A stretch of DNA of 64,000 bases from CAWAVN01 sp963844315 (GTDB lineage Bacteria > Planctomycetota > Planctomycetia > Planctomycetales > Planctomycetaceae): the NCBI GenBank assembly GCA_963844315.1, contig CAWJOC010000026.1, positions 62,001-126,000 on the forward strand, written 5' to 3'. Below, one piece after another: positions 49,417 to 58,404 of the stretch (position 1 is its first letter; each line of letters begins with the position of its first letter). The translations under genes were made by a program, and so were the position numbers. The notes beneath the pieces were generated by a model that saw nothing but the letters and a program-made list of their open reading frames with translations, did not search any database and had not been told where the DNA came from.

Positions 49417-49705
49417 ATTGATCTTTTGCCTCCAGCGTGGCACGGAGTTTGGCAACTCGCTCGGCATCGGCGGCAAGCTCTTCGCGAATCTCCGGCAGGT
49501 GATCGAAGCAATAGGCCAATGCGGCGAACACCTGGGAGAGTGTCAGATGCGGGAAGGCGGCGACGATTTCTTCCGCCGATTTTCCATGCAACACGTGATG
49601 CACGTAAATGTCCGCGAGACCAATCCGCGTGCCGGCAATATACGGCTTGTTATGACCCGCACGAGTTGGACGAAGTTCAATGTAATGATCGAGTAATGTG
49701 CTCAT
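49406..49705 (-). CDS. DUF433 protein (VapB-like antitoxin family)
   Basis: A 99-residue protein with the DUF433 core KPYIAGTRIGLADIYVHHVL and LTLSQVFAALAYCFDHLPEI, a winged/ribbon-helix DNA-binding antitoxin family. The usual partner is a PIN-like DUF5615 toxin gene directly downstream; here the ankyrin gene overlaps its end instead. The toxin is therefore missing or replaced. Confidence 0.88.
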   Translation of the reverse strand: MSTLLDHYIELRPTRAGHNKPYIAGTRIGLADIYVHHVLHGKSAEEIVAAFPHLTLSQVFAALAYCFDHLPEIREELAADAERVAKLRATLEAKDQYER

Positions 49706-49747
49706 ACTGCAATTCTAGCAGATTCAGAGCGGGAGCGATTCCTTTTT

Positions 49748-51334
49748 TCACTCCCATTCAATCGTGCTCGGGGGTTTGGAGCTGACATCGTAGACCACGC
49801 GGTTGATGCCTCGGACGGTGTTGATGATGCGCGTCGAGATGCGGGCGAGGACTTCGTAGGGCAAGGGGTACCAGTCGGCGGTCATGAAGTCGTCGGTTTG
49901 CACCGCGCGGACGGCGAGGGTGTCTTCGTAGGTTCTCGCATCGCCCATCACGCCCACCGTTTGCACGGGCAATAGCACCGCGAAGGCTTGTTGAATGGCC
50001 CGGTACAAATTCGCCCGGCGGAGTTCTTCGATCACAATGGCGTCGGCTTCGCGAAGCGTGGACAGACGGCTTTCGGTGATTTCGCCCAGACACCGGACTG
50101 CGAGACCAGGACCGGGGAAGGGATGCCGCCAGACGAGTTTTTCCGGCAGGCCCAATTCCACGCCCATGCGGCGGACTTCATCTTTGAAGAGATCGCGTAA
50201 GGGTTCGATGAGTTCGAAACCCAACTCCGCGGGCAGCCCGCCGACGTTGTGATGCGATTTGATCGCCGCGGCGGGGCCGTCGGGGTTGCCTCCGCTTTCG
50301 ATGACATCCGGGTACAGCGTGCCTTGGGCCAGGAAGCGGGCATCGGGGATGGACTCGGCTTCCTTGCGGAACACCTCGATGAACACCCTGCCGATGATCT
50401 GCCGCTTTTGCTGCGGATCGGTGACACTGGCCAGGGCATCCAGAAAGCGGGAGCGGGCATCGACCACGTGCAGGTCGGTCTGGAAGTGGTCGCCAAACTC
50501 CCGGCGGACTTCCTCGGCTTCGCCTTTGCGGAGCAGCCCGTTATCCACGAAGATGCAAGAGAGTTGCGGGCCGATGGCTTTGAAGAGCAAAGCCGCCGTG
50601 ACCGAGGAATCCACGCCGCCGGACAGCCCGCAGATCACCCGGCTGTTTCCGACGCGCTCCCTTATGAGTTCAATCTCCCTGGCGATCAAGGAACTGATCC
50701 GCCAGGTGTTTTTGCAGCCGCAGATGTGGGTCACGAAGTTGGAGAGAATCCGTCCGCCATGTTCGGTGTGCGTGACTTCGGGATGAAACTGAAGTCCATA
50801 AATGGCGAGGTCGCGGTGTTTCACCGCCGCGAACGGGCAGGTATCGGTCTCGGCGAGCGAAACGAAGGTCTGGCTGAGATCTTCCACCTGGTCGCCGTGG
50901 CTCATCCAGACGGTGAGATCCAAGGGAATGCCTTGGAACAAGAGGTCGATGTCATGGCTCCGAAGTGAAGTCCTGCCGAACTCGCGGGACTGGCCCGGCG
51001 TGACTTTGCTGCCCTGGGACAAGCATGCCAGTTGCATGCCGTAACAGATCCCCAGAATCGGCACGCCCAGATTGAAAATTTCCGGGTCGGGTTGCGGGGA
51101 GTTTTTCTCGTACACGCTGGCCGGTCCGCCTGAGAGGATCAGCCCCTTGGGGCGGAGCGCCTTGATCCGCTCGGCGGACAAATCGTGCCGGACCAATTGG
51201 CAGAACACGTTCTGCTCGCGAATCCGCCGGCAAATCAGTTGGGCCGTCTGCCCGCCGAAATCCATCACCAAAATCCGGTCTTCCTCCGCAGGCGTCACCG
51301 AGGAGGTTTCCAATAGATTCGCCGTGTCTGCCAA
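49748..51334 (-). CDS. guaA: GMP synthase (glutamine-hydrolysing)
   Basis: 528-residue enzyme making GMP from XMP, ATP and glutamine. The amidotransferase half has ILGICYGMQLACLSQG (Cys nucleophile) and GLQFHPEVTHTEHG (His/Glu). The synthetase half has VICGLSGGVDSSVTAALLF (P-loop), IFVDNGLLRKGEAEEV and HPFPGPGLAVRCLGEI. The ending PPSTIEWE is invariant in GuaA. The frame starts at TTG 51334 with GAGAGGG upstream; no ATG is available before the amidotransferase domain. Frame intact. Confidence 0.97.
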   Translation of the reverse strand: MADTANLLETSSVTPAEEDRILVMDFGGQTAQLICRRIREQNVFCQLVRHDLSAERIKALRPKGLILSGGPASVYEKNSPQPDPEIFNLGVPILGICYGMQLACLSQGSKVTPGQSREFGRTSLRSHDIDLLFQGIPLDLTVWMSHGDQVEDLSQTFVSLAETDTCPFAAVKHRDLAIYGLQFHPEVTHTEHGGRILSNFVTHICGCKNTWRISSLIAREIELIRERVGNSRVICGLSGGVDSSVTAALLFKAIGPQLSCIFVDNGLLRKGEAEEVRREFGDHFQTDLHVVDARSRFLDALASVTDPQQKRQIIGRVFIEVFRKEAESIPDARFLAQGTLYPDVIESGGNPDGPAAAIKSHHNVGGLPAELGFELIEPLRDLFKDEVRRMGVELGLPEKLVWRHPFPGPGLAVRCLGEITESRLSTLREADAIVIEELRRANLYRAIQQAFAVLLPVQTVGVMGDARTYEDTLAVRAVQTDDFMTADWYPLPYEVLARISTRIINTVRGINRVVYDVSSKPPSTIEWE

Positions 51335-51575
51335 AACTCTCGCCCTCTCAAAGAAATTATCCCGCCGGAATCACGAAGCGGGATCGAAACCAAACCACCA
51401 TCCTACCGGGATTTGGGGCGAAGCAAAAGCGGCTTTTCCGAGGAATTGGCCTCACAACAAGGCCCGAAAGCCGTTTGAGAGTTGCAAAAACCGATTTCCG
51501 GCGAGAATGTGAGTGTTGATGATGTGTTTGCTCCTGAATTTGTTCCCATTCATAAGCCAACTGAGATTTCCACCC

Positions 51576-51977
51576 ATGAAACTCGCCAAACTGACCTCTC
51601 TGTTTAACCAAATCGCCAAGTGGACGGCCCGCTTGTCGGGCCATCCGCTGACATTCGCATCGGCCCTGCTCTTGATCGTTCTTTGGGCGATCCTGGGGCC
51701 TGTGTTTCAGTTTACGGACACCTGGCAACTCGTGGTCAACACCGGGACCACCATCGTGACGTTCTTGATGGTCTTCCTGATTCAGAACACGCAGAACCGC
51801 GACACCATCGCCATGCAGATCAAGCTCGATGAGATCATCCGGGCGGTCCGGGGGGCGCACAATGCCTTGCTCGATTTGGAGGAACTCGACGAAGAAGAGC
51901 TTGAAGCCATTCGGACCGACTACGAGGTCCTGGCCGAAAAAGCCCGCAAGGAAATCAAGAAGAAGAAACAGAAATGA
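51576..51977 (+). CDS. Low-affinity iron permease family protein
   Basis: A 133-residue protein with two membrane helices (PLTFASALLLIVLWAILGPV and LVVNTGTTIVTFLMVFLIQN), then NTQNRDTIAMQIKLDEIIRA and an acidic tail LDLEELDEEELEAIRTDYEV. This is the two-helix bacterial family annotated as low affinity iron permease. It lies alone downstream of the divergent guaA; an IS-like end is just past its stop. The iron role is by annotation tradition, not demonstrated. Confidence 0.86.
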   Translation: MKLAKLTSLFNQIAKWTARLSGHPLTFASALLLIVLWAILGPVFQFTDTWQLVVNTGTTIVTFLMVFLIQNTQNRDTIAMQIKLDEIIRAVRGAHNALLDLEELDEEELEAIRTDYEVLAEKARKEIKKKKQK

Positions 51978-52072
51978 AAGACTCGAAGGGCGTGGAAAAC
52001 CGTGAAACCACGCCCATCCCGTTAGTCTGGGCGTGCCACTCAAGTCCCTTGGAAAATCGGCGAAAACAAATG

Positions 52073-52097
52073 CCACCGACTTTCGTGGAACACACAC
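52073..52097. mobile_element. Solo ISKra4-like terminal repeat
   Basis: CACCGACTTTCGTGGAACAC (within 52073-52097) matches the reverse complement of the left end of the IS at 58405-58429 at 24 of 25 bases. No transposase is nearby. It is a remnant or small non-autonomous relic. Confidence 0.7.
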
Positions 52098-52198
52098 GGC
52101 CAGCAAGACCAGGGCATCGCCAACTTGACGGCCCCAATTTACGCTGTTCCAATAATTCTGTCCCTTCTCAATTCGCACCATTCAGAGAGGATCGTTCG

Positions 52199-53378
52199 AT
52201 GGAACGTGCATTTCGCTCGCCGTTCGTTCTGTGTCCCGTTCTTGCGATCTTGTTTGCACTCGCCGAGCAAGGCCGGGCCGAGTTGCGTTACACTCCCAAA
52301 GCCGGGGCATCGCATGCCTATTCGGTGGAGATCACGGCCGAGTTGCCCGATGCCACTGAAACCCTCAAGGGCGTCATCGTTTATACCGTGAAGGAGCAAC
52401 AGGCGGAGCAAACCAAACTGGAATACCAAGGCGGATTAAGCCGGACTCGGAAGACCAAAGCGGCCGCCGCCCCAGGACCGCGCGGACCCAGGCGGCCCCC
52501 CGGACGGCCCGCGCCCGGAATGCACAATCCGTTTACCACGCCGACCTTCAGGGGACTGACGCAGACCACCAACCAACTCACGCTCGGCTCGCGGGGCGAA
52601 ATCCTGGCGATGGAAGGCAGCTCCCAATTGCCTTATTTGCTGGGCCATCTGTCGACGCTGGTTTTCGAACCCTTTCCCGATAACCCACAGGCCGCTTGGG
52701 AAGTACAGAACGGGATTGCCATTACCGAAACGAACGAGCACCAAACCATTCCCCGCTTTGGTCCGAGGCGTCCCGGGGCCGATGCCTCTCTGCCCGAAGG
52801 CCAGCGCACGGCGGGCGTGGAACTCTCGAAATATAAAATCGCCAGCGAAGAGAACGGCCTGGTCACGATTGAGAAAACCTACGCGTTGGAATCGCCCGTA
52901 GTCGATGGCAAAGGCTTCGAACTGGCCGGGCAAGGAACGTGGGTCTTTCATCAGGCGAAGTCCGTTCCGCAAAAGCTGGAGTTTGATCAAGTCCTGACGC
53001 TGAAACTCGATGCGGTGTCCGTGAAATTGCCGATCTCGTGCAAATACGAACTGCTCACCGAGGAGCAATTGATCGAGCATCAAATCGCCCAGGAAAAACG
53101 CAAAGAGGAAATGAAAGCCCAATTGGCCGACGCCCAAGAGAAAGCCAAAGTCCGCCGAAACATCCCCTTCACGGCAGAGCAAAAGGCGGAGGTCTTAAAG
53201 CAACTGGCCTCGACCAACATGGGCGAAATCCGCCGGGGACTGACGCGCCTTGCAGTTTAAGGATCCGCAGGAACCCGATGCCGAAATCGCCGCCGCCCTG
53301 AAAAAGCTGGCCAACCACTCCAACCGTGGCATCAGCCGCCAAGCCGAGCAAGTCGGCAAGAAATGGGCCAAACCGTAA
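52199..53378 (+). CDS. Exported protein of unknown function, one frameshift
   Basis: About 392 residues. Signal peptide (PFVLCPVLAILFALAEQGRA), a beta-rich central part, a Pro/Arg-rich loop (PGPRGPRRPPGRPAPG), and a helical C-terminus (EELIEHQ to KALKKLAN). An extra C near 53250 hides the end; corrected, it continues LQFKDPQEPDAEIAAALKKL to TAA at 53378. GAGAGGA precedes ATG 52199. No known domain. Confidence 0.74.
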
Positions 53379-53471
53379 CAACGGAGTCTCTCGACAACCC
53401 CGCTTGGCTCAACGTATTCTATGGCCCTGCCCCGATCGCGTGGTGAGCCTTTTGGAACAGGGTACAGAACT

Positions 53472-54135
53472 TTGGATACCATCCGTCAAATCGCGGATTT
53501 CATTTTGCACGTGGATGTCCATCTGAAAGAGATGATCGCCGATTACGGCGTTTGGACGTTGGCGATTTTGTTTCTGATTGTGTTCCTGGAAACGGGCATC
53601 GTGGTCACGCCCTTTTTGCCGGGAGATTCGCTGCTCTTCGCCGCCGGGACGTTCACGGCGACGGGGGAGTTGGACTTTTGGGCGTTCTTTTTCTTGCTTA
53701 CCATTGCCGCCATCGCCGGTGACACTCTGAATTACTCGATCGGTTACCGCGTGGGGGCCAGAGCCTACACCGGCGAGGTGCGCGTGGATCAAAAAGGAAT
53801 ACATGGAGCGGACGCACCGCTTCTTCGAGAAGCACGGCGGCAAGACGATCTTTCTCGCGCGGTTCGTGCCGATTGTCCGCACCTTCGCCCCGTTTCTGGC
53901 CGGAGTCAGCCGCATGCCCTACGGCTTTTTCATCCGCTGGAACCTGATCGGCGGCGTGGTCTGGGTGGGGACTTTCACGATGCTGGGCTACTTTTTCGGG
54001 AACATTCCATTCGTCAAGGAAAACTTCGGCCTGGTCATCATCGCGATCATCGTGATCTCGTTCGTGCCGATTGCCATCGAATTCTGGGCCGCCCGAAAGC
54101 ATCAACACGAGGCCCCGGCCAAAGTGGAAGAATAG
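53472..54135 (+). CDS. DedA family membrane protein, one frameshift
   Basis: A polytopic protein of the DedA/SNARE-associated family implicated in lipid flipping and proton-dependent envelope homeostasis. Motifs: FLETGIVVTPFLPGDSLLF, GDTLNYSIGYRVGARA, EYMERTHRFFEKHGGKTIFL, ARFVPIVRTFAPFLAGVSRM and GYFFGNIPFV. An extra base near 53784 splits the protein; corrected length about 220 residues. The TTG at 53472 is preferred because it starts LDTIRQIADFILHVD like other family members; an ATG 51 bases upstream is the alternative. Confidence 0.85.
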
Positions 54136-54137
54136 AC

Positions 54138-54258
54138 TTTGTCTCAAAACCCGAATTTGGGTGGCTGTGGTGGAGCGAAGCGACCCCACAGACTTTGCCA
54201 TTCCGGGGGCTCGCTTCGCTCGACCCCGGCCACCCATAAGAGCGGGGTGTTTTGACAG
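54138..54258. repeat. Composite inverted repeat downstream of DedA
   Basis: Outer imperfect arms TTGTCTCAAAACCC and GGGGTGTTTTGACA enclose GGGTGGCTGTGGTGGAGCGA ... CGACCCCGGCCACCC, nested hairpins. It fills a third of the 352-base gap before the next gene; no coding region was seen. Confidence 0.6.
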
Positions 54259-54487
54259 AGCCTAGATTCTTCCAGGCAGCCCGAGGACAAATCGGCACGA
54301 TGACTTTGGGCGGCAATCTCTGTTCATTTTGCCTGGCCGCCATCGTTTGCGGATGGGGATTTTCATTCATCAGAATTTCTCCGCTTCGCCTCTTGTGTGT
54401 GGAGTTTCCGCAGATAGGATGTCGGGGAAGGAAGGGGATCATTCCCTCGGATCCTCTTCCTGTTTCCCATTGCTCCGAGTTGCCGTC

Positions 54488-54856
54488 ATGTTGAACTTCA
54501 CGGTGGATCCCCGGCTGGAAGAATCCGAACCGTTCACGAAACGGACCTTTCGCGTGTTTCGCGAGAAACTCCCCAAGGCCAGCTTCGGCACGCACGCGGG
54601 CCTGACGATTTTCTTGGGTTATCTTTTGGACCAAAGCCGCCGCCATGCCGGGGTGGAGCGCTGGTTTCGTTGCCCGCAGGAATCCGTCGAAACCGATTTG
54701 GGCCTGGTTCCCCTCACGCAGAAACGGCTCCTGGAACTCTTGGAGGGGGCAGGCTACATCGAAATCCAGCACATCGGAAAGGCCGCCCCCGCGCGTTACC
54801 TGCGCGCAAACCTGGAGGCCATCGAGCACGACCTGCTCGCGGAGCCTGCGCGCTAG
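54488..54856 (+). CDS. Small hypothetical protein, winged-helix-like
   Basis: 122 residues with a predicted winged-helix pattern (VETDLGLVPLTQKRLLELLE, GAGYIEIQHIGKAAPARYLR). No family was recognised. It may be a small DNA-binding regulator. It precedes the SpoIIE-type phosphatase gene but is separated by about 280 bases. Confidence 0.65.
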   Translation: MLNFTVDPRLEESEPFTKRTFRVFREKLPKASFGTHAGLTIFLGYLLDQSRRHAGVERWFRCPQESVETDLGLVPLTQKRLLELLEGAGYIEIQHIGKAAPARYLRANLEAIEHDLLAEPAR

Positions 54857-55137
54857 TTCGCGACTTTTGGGCGGCGGATTCCATGCGAGTTGAAGCGAGG
54901 ATCGACGGTGGAGGAAGGCGCGAAGAAATTCGCCGTCCCCGCTCTCCCATCCTCCATCCTCGATCTTCGATCCTCTCTTCAACCCCGACGGCCATGTCAC
55001 AAAAAACCGATTTTCCGGGGTGCGTGACGACCGGCGAGTTGGTATGTTAGAACGTAATCCACAAACGCACATCCAAGGGTTGGGACGCCGAGTTTCCCAA
55101 CTCACTTTCCAACGGCTCATGGCCGAGCGGGGGTTTT

Positions 55138-56328
55138 ATGCGGGTCTTGGTGCACTGGGATATCGAGGACGAATCCGATCTCATCGGGCTTTATCTGAAT
55201 GTGGATGACGATGAGGCGGTGATCCACACCAATCTGGAATCGTTCCGGCAGGCTGCGGAGCATGGCGGTCCCTGGGATGCCGCCCTGATTCCCACCAACC
55301 GCCCGGACCACGATACCGCCCTGGCCACGTTCGAGAAACTCAGGCGGACCATTCCGGACTGCCCGGTGATTGGAGCCTGCCATCAGAAGGATATGTTCCG
55401 CATCGCGAGTTTCCTGACGCATGGGCTAAGGACCTACGTGATCCGCGATGAAGCGGGCGATTACATGTTCCTCCTGCGGACCACGGTGCACAGCGCGGTG
55501 GAAGCGGTGCGGGCGGAAAGGGAACGGCTGATCGCCGACCGACTGCGGGAGGAAGTGGAATCCGTCCGCAAGCTCCAAGAAACCATCATGCCTCAGGAAC
55601 TGCCCAGCCCGCCAGGTTACCATCTCTGCGGCCGGTACGAGTCCTCGCAAATCCGCGTCCTGGGCGGAGTGCCCGTGGTCATGGCCGGCGGCGACTATTA
55701 CGATGTGTTCCGCGTCGGCGACAACGACAGCGTGGTGCTCTTGGGCGATGCCTCCGGCCACGGCATGAAAGCTTGCATGTCGATCATGACCATGCACACC
55801 TTGGTCCGCATGATCCACGACAGAATCTACACCGACACCGCCAGCTTCGTGAGGGAAATCAACAAGCGGCTTTACCAGCAAACCGTGGTCAACGAGGACG
55901 GCGGCTTCATCACGCTGCTCTACGGGAACCTCCGGGCCGACACGAATGAGTTCCAATGGACCTCCGCCGGGCATCCGCTGCCGATCCTCCAGAACCTGGA
56001 AACCAACGAAGTTCAGGTGGTGGGCGGCATGGACGACAGCGGCATGCCCTTGGGCATCGTGCCGGAGTTCGATTACGAATGGAAAACGACGCTCCTGCCT
56101 CCCCGATGCCGGTTGATGATCTACACCGACGGCCTGCAGGAAGCCTTTCCCGATGGCATCATGGAGCACGGCGAGTTCGGCATCGAAGGCATTATTGAAA
56201 GCCTGAAAAACTCCCGCGGCAAGACGCTGGAACAAGCCCTGCAAGCCTTGTTCGACGATTCGCTCGCCTTCACCAGAGGCACGGGCCGGCACGATGACAG
56301 CTCCGTCGTTTTAATCGAACGCACCTAG
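55138..56328 (+). CDS. SpoIIE/RsbU-type PP2C phosphatase with receiver-like domain
   Basis: 396 residues. The N-terminal ~120 residues resemble a degenerate response-regulator receiver (RVLVHWDIEDES, CPVIGACHQKD). A short coiled coil (RERLIADRLREEVESVRKLQ) leads to the SpoIIE phosphatase domain: GGDYYDVF, LLGDASGHGMKACM, FQWTSAGHPLPI, LMIYTDGLQEAFP and GRHDDSSVVLIER. Such enzymes dephosphorylate anti-sigma antagonists in partner-switching cascades; the Ser/Thr kinases and the ECF factor are 20 kb away, so a link is only suggested. Cytoplasmic. Frame intact. Confidence 0.92.
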   Translation: MRVLVHWDIEDESDLIGLYLNVDDDEAVIHTNLESFRQAAEHGGPWDAALIPTNRPDHDTALATFEKLRRTIPDCPVIGACHQKDMFRIASFLTHGLRTYVIRDEAGDYMFLLRTTVHSAVEAVRAERERLIADRLREEVESVRKLQETIMPQELPSPPGYHLCGRYESSQIRVLGGVPVVMAGGDYYDVFRVGDNDSVVLLGDASGHGMKACMSIMTMHTLVRMIHDRIYTDTASFVREINKRLYQQTVVNEDGGFITLLYGNLRADTNEFQWTSAGHPLPILQNLETNEVQVVGGMDDSGMPLGIVPEFDYEWKTTLLPPRCRLMIYTDGLQEAFPDGIMEHGEFGIEGIIESLKNSRGKTLEQALQALFDDSLAFTRGTGRHDDSSVVLIERT

Positions 56329-56524
56329 GGAATGACCAATGAAAAGGCGAGCAGACCAACCTACGGTCGGTGCCCGCGTCAGCCCCATGAGCCTTGAATG
56401 ACCAATAAATTGAAAATGCGCCCAACCTCACATCATTGGTCATTCGGATTTCCTTAGGCATTAGGGATTCGTCATTAGGCATTCCCCGTTTCGAGGTGAT
56501 ATTCTAAACTTGGATAGGCCGGGC

Positions 56525-57034
56525 ATGCCCTTTGACTCCGACGGAACCGAGATGAGTTATCATTCTGCCGCTGATCCTTCGCTTCTGATCCTTCTGGATG
56601 AAGTCCGCCGCAAAACCTTGGACCGATTGGACGATGTGACCGATAAAGAGGCCCAGTGGACTCCGCCTGGCCTAAACAACAGCATCCTCTGGCACGCGGG
56701 GCACAGCTACATCGTGGTGGAATGGCTCACGATGGAATCCCTGGGCGCGGCGACCACTTGCCCCAACGGGTGGTTTGAAATCTTCAGTTGGACCAGCAAA
56801 CCGGCCACGGTCTCTCCCGACCGCTGGCCAAAGCTGGAAGAAGTCGTCCGCGAACTGCAACTGCAACACGGGCGGATGCACAAGGTCTTACGCAACCTAA
56901 CCGCAGACGACTTCGACAACCCCGCCCACAACCGCCCGGACGTAACCGTCCGCCACCGCATCATCCACGCCCTCCATGATGAAGCCAGCCACTCCGGCGA
57001 AATTTGGCTGCTGCGAAAGTTGCAGAATTTGTAA
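56525..57034 (+). CDS. DinB family protein
   Basis: A 169-residue four-helix DinB/YfiT-like metal-binding protein. The metal His sites are WHAGHSYIVVEW near residue 56 and HDEASHSGEIWLLRKL at the end. Members are thiol transferases or hydrolases. An alternative start is ATG 56552. A small gene follows 30 bases downstream. Confidence 0.85.
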   Translation: MPFDSDGTEMSYHSAADPSLLILLDEVRRKTLDRLDDVTDKEAQWTPPGLNNSILWHAGHSYIVVEWLTMESLGAATTCPNGWFEIFSWTSKPATVSPDRWPKLEEVVRELQLQHGRMHKVLRNLTADDFDNPAHNRPDVTVRHRIIHALHDEASHSGEIWLLRKLQNL

Positions 57035-57064
57035 GATCCCGACTTGGCTTGATGGAGGTGAACC

Positions 57065-57316
57065 GTGGTGTCCGAAGAAACCAAGTCCGTGATTTCCCGA
57101 GCGAAGCAGATCTACGAGCAACGGCTAAAAGGCGATTTGGAGGCCAATCATCGCGATGAGTTTGTGGCGATCGAGCCGGAGACCGGTGACTTCTTTGTCG
57201 CCCCAACCTTCGACGCGGCTGTCAAGTTGGCACGCTCGAAGCACCCGTCAAAATTATCGCACACCATTCGGATCGGCCACGCTGCGGCATTTCATCTGGG
57301 AGTGATGGAGCTGTGA
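57065..57316 (+). CDS. Small conserved hypothetical protein
   Basis: 83 residues, start GTG 57065 or 57068 with GGAGGTG upstream. Contains HRDEFVAIEPETGDFFVAPT, DAAVKLARSKHP and FHLGVME. Resembles small proteins encoded beside retropepsin-like or toxin genes, but no partner is present. Function unknown. Confidence 0.68.
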   Translation: MVSEETKSVISRAKQIYEQRLKGDLEANHRDEFVAIEPETGDFFVAPTFDAAVKLARSKHPSKLSHTIRIGHAAAFHLGVMEL

Positions 57317-57364
57317 ATGGGTGGTTGGATGGATAGCCATGCCGGTCACGGTGCCCAATAACCC

Positions 57365-57769
57365 TCATGAGTCGGGCGGGCGTTTCTTCTTGGCTCTCGC
57401 CCGGGTTCGCTTCCGGGACAGCTTGGGCGGCAAGAAGACGTGCAGCTGTTGCGGGTCGTACATGACCAACTCGTGCTGCTTGGCGAACTGGCCGAGCGCC
57501 GGCCACACGTCCCAGAGGCGCGACGGCACAAGAAAGACGATCAGGTGGGCCTCGGAAACGTCGGGCGGGGCGGCCAGCGGCCATTCGTCCTCCTGACCGA
57601 GGCCGGGCGCCGGCCACCGCAACTCGATCTCCCGTGCCAGGAGAGCGATTTTGGAGGAGGACCGGACTCGCTCGCTGATGCCGTTCATGGCGAGGGCGGA
57701 ATAGATCTCGCCCGCCTCCTCGCTCTCCAACGGCTCATCGCTCTCCCAAAACGCGAAATCGTGGCTCAT
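57365..57769 (-). CDS. Conserved hypothetical protein
   Basis: 134 residues beginning MSHDFAFWESDEP and SEEAGEIYSALAMNG, a layout shared by a scattered bacterial family of unknown function. Basic tail SRKRTRARAKKKRPP. Convergent with the preceding small gene. No toxin or enzyme motif was seen. Confidence 0.68.
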   Translation of the reverse strand: MSHDFAFWESDEPLESEEAGEIYSALAMNGISERVRSSSKIALLAREIELRWPAPGLGQEDEWPLAAPPDVSEAHLIVFLVPSRLWDVWPALGQFAKQHELVMYDPQQLHVFLPPKLSRKRTRARAKKKRPPDS

Positions 57770-58073
57770 CCCCCGCCCCTCACCCGCGCCGGTGTGCCCT
57801 TGGCTCTGCCAATGCCTTGCTGAGCTTGGCCAAACACGCCCATACGCACGGTGATTGTTCCCTTAAAGGAAATGACAATGACGGGCAGGATTGTCTCAAA
57901 ACGGCACTGGTAGAGCCAGTGGCACACTCAGACTCTCCCATTCACCCTGATTTCCAGTGCCACGCAGCCGATCTCGACTACTCTGCGGTTTCCCACTTTT
58001 CGTCGCGAGGATCTGAATCACGCTGAATCTTGGCTTTCCATCCCGGCTCACGGCCGTAGTTCTTGCATTGGAG
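57770..58073. other. Gap with no convincing gene
   Basis: No reading frame here has coding character; short frames on both strands are rich in Ser/Thr/His and lack similarity. A small hairpin CACTGGtagagCCAGTG lies near 57906. It is the left approach to the IS-flanking region. Confidence 0.5.
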
Positions 58074-58295
58074 TCACCCCGGTTGCCAATCCGGAAACAT
58101 GCAAACGAGTAATCGGAGGATTTGAATTGCGTCTTCCTTTTGGTGGATTCCGCACACCTCGATTCCATAGACGTCGTGAAGCAGGTCAACGGATGAGTAA
58201 TGGCTGAGCCAATCAAACCCCCAGTCCGACAACTCCGCGATCACGGCTGTTCGAACATCGAAAAGCTCTGGTGAAAAACGAAAAGGGTCTTTCAT
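58074..58295 (-). CDS. Small hypothetical protein
   Basis: 73 residues: YGIEVCGIHQKEDAIQIL and LLVCMFPDWQPG give a pattern seen in short planctomycete proteins. The upstream part may be longer in another frame, truncated by the IS nearby. Its start ATG is about 100 bases inside the left target-site repeat. Function unknown. Confidence 0.5.
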   Translation of the reverse strand: MKDPFRFSPELFDVRTAVIAELSDWGFDWLSHYSSVDLLHDVYGIEVCGIHQKEDAIQILRLLVCMFPDWQPG

Positions 58296-58404
58296 TCTTG
58301 CCGTGCCCTTCGTGCCAGGCGACGTTGGGGAATTCTTCCCAATCACCACAGACTACCAAGTTCTGGTGGCGGAGCAAGAACTTTTCACGCTGTCGGCGGG
58401 GTTT

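Noticed and set aside
49406..49705. Intact type II toxin-antitoxin pair
   Set aside because: Only the DUF433 antitoxin-type gene is present; no PIN or DUF5615 toxin motif follows.
57817..58026. Small plus-strand frame of 69 residues
   Set aside because: No similarity or ribosome site, and unusual His/Ser content; left out.
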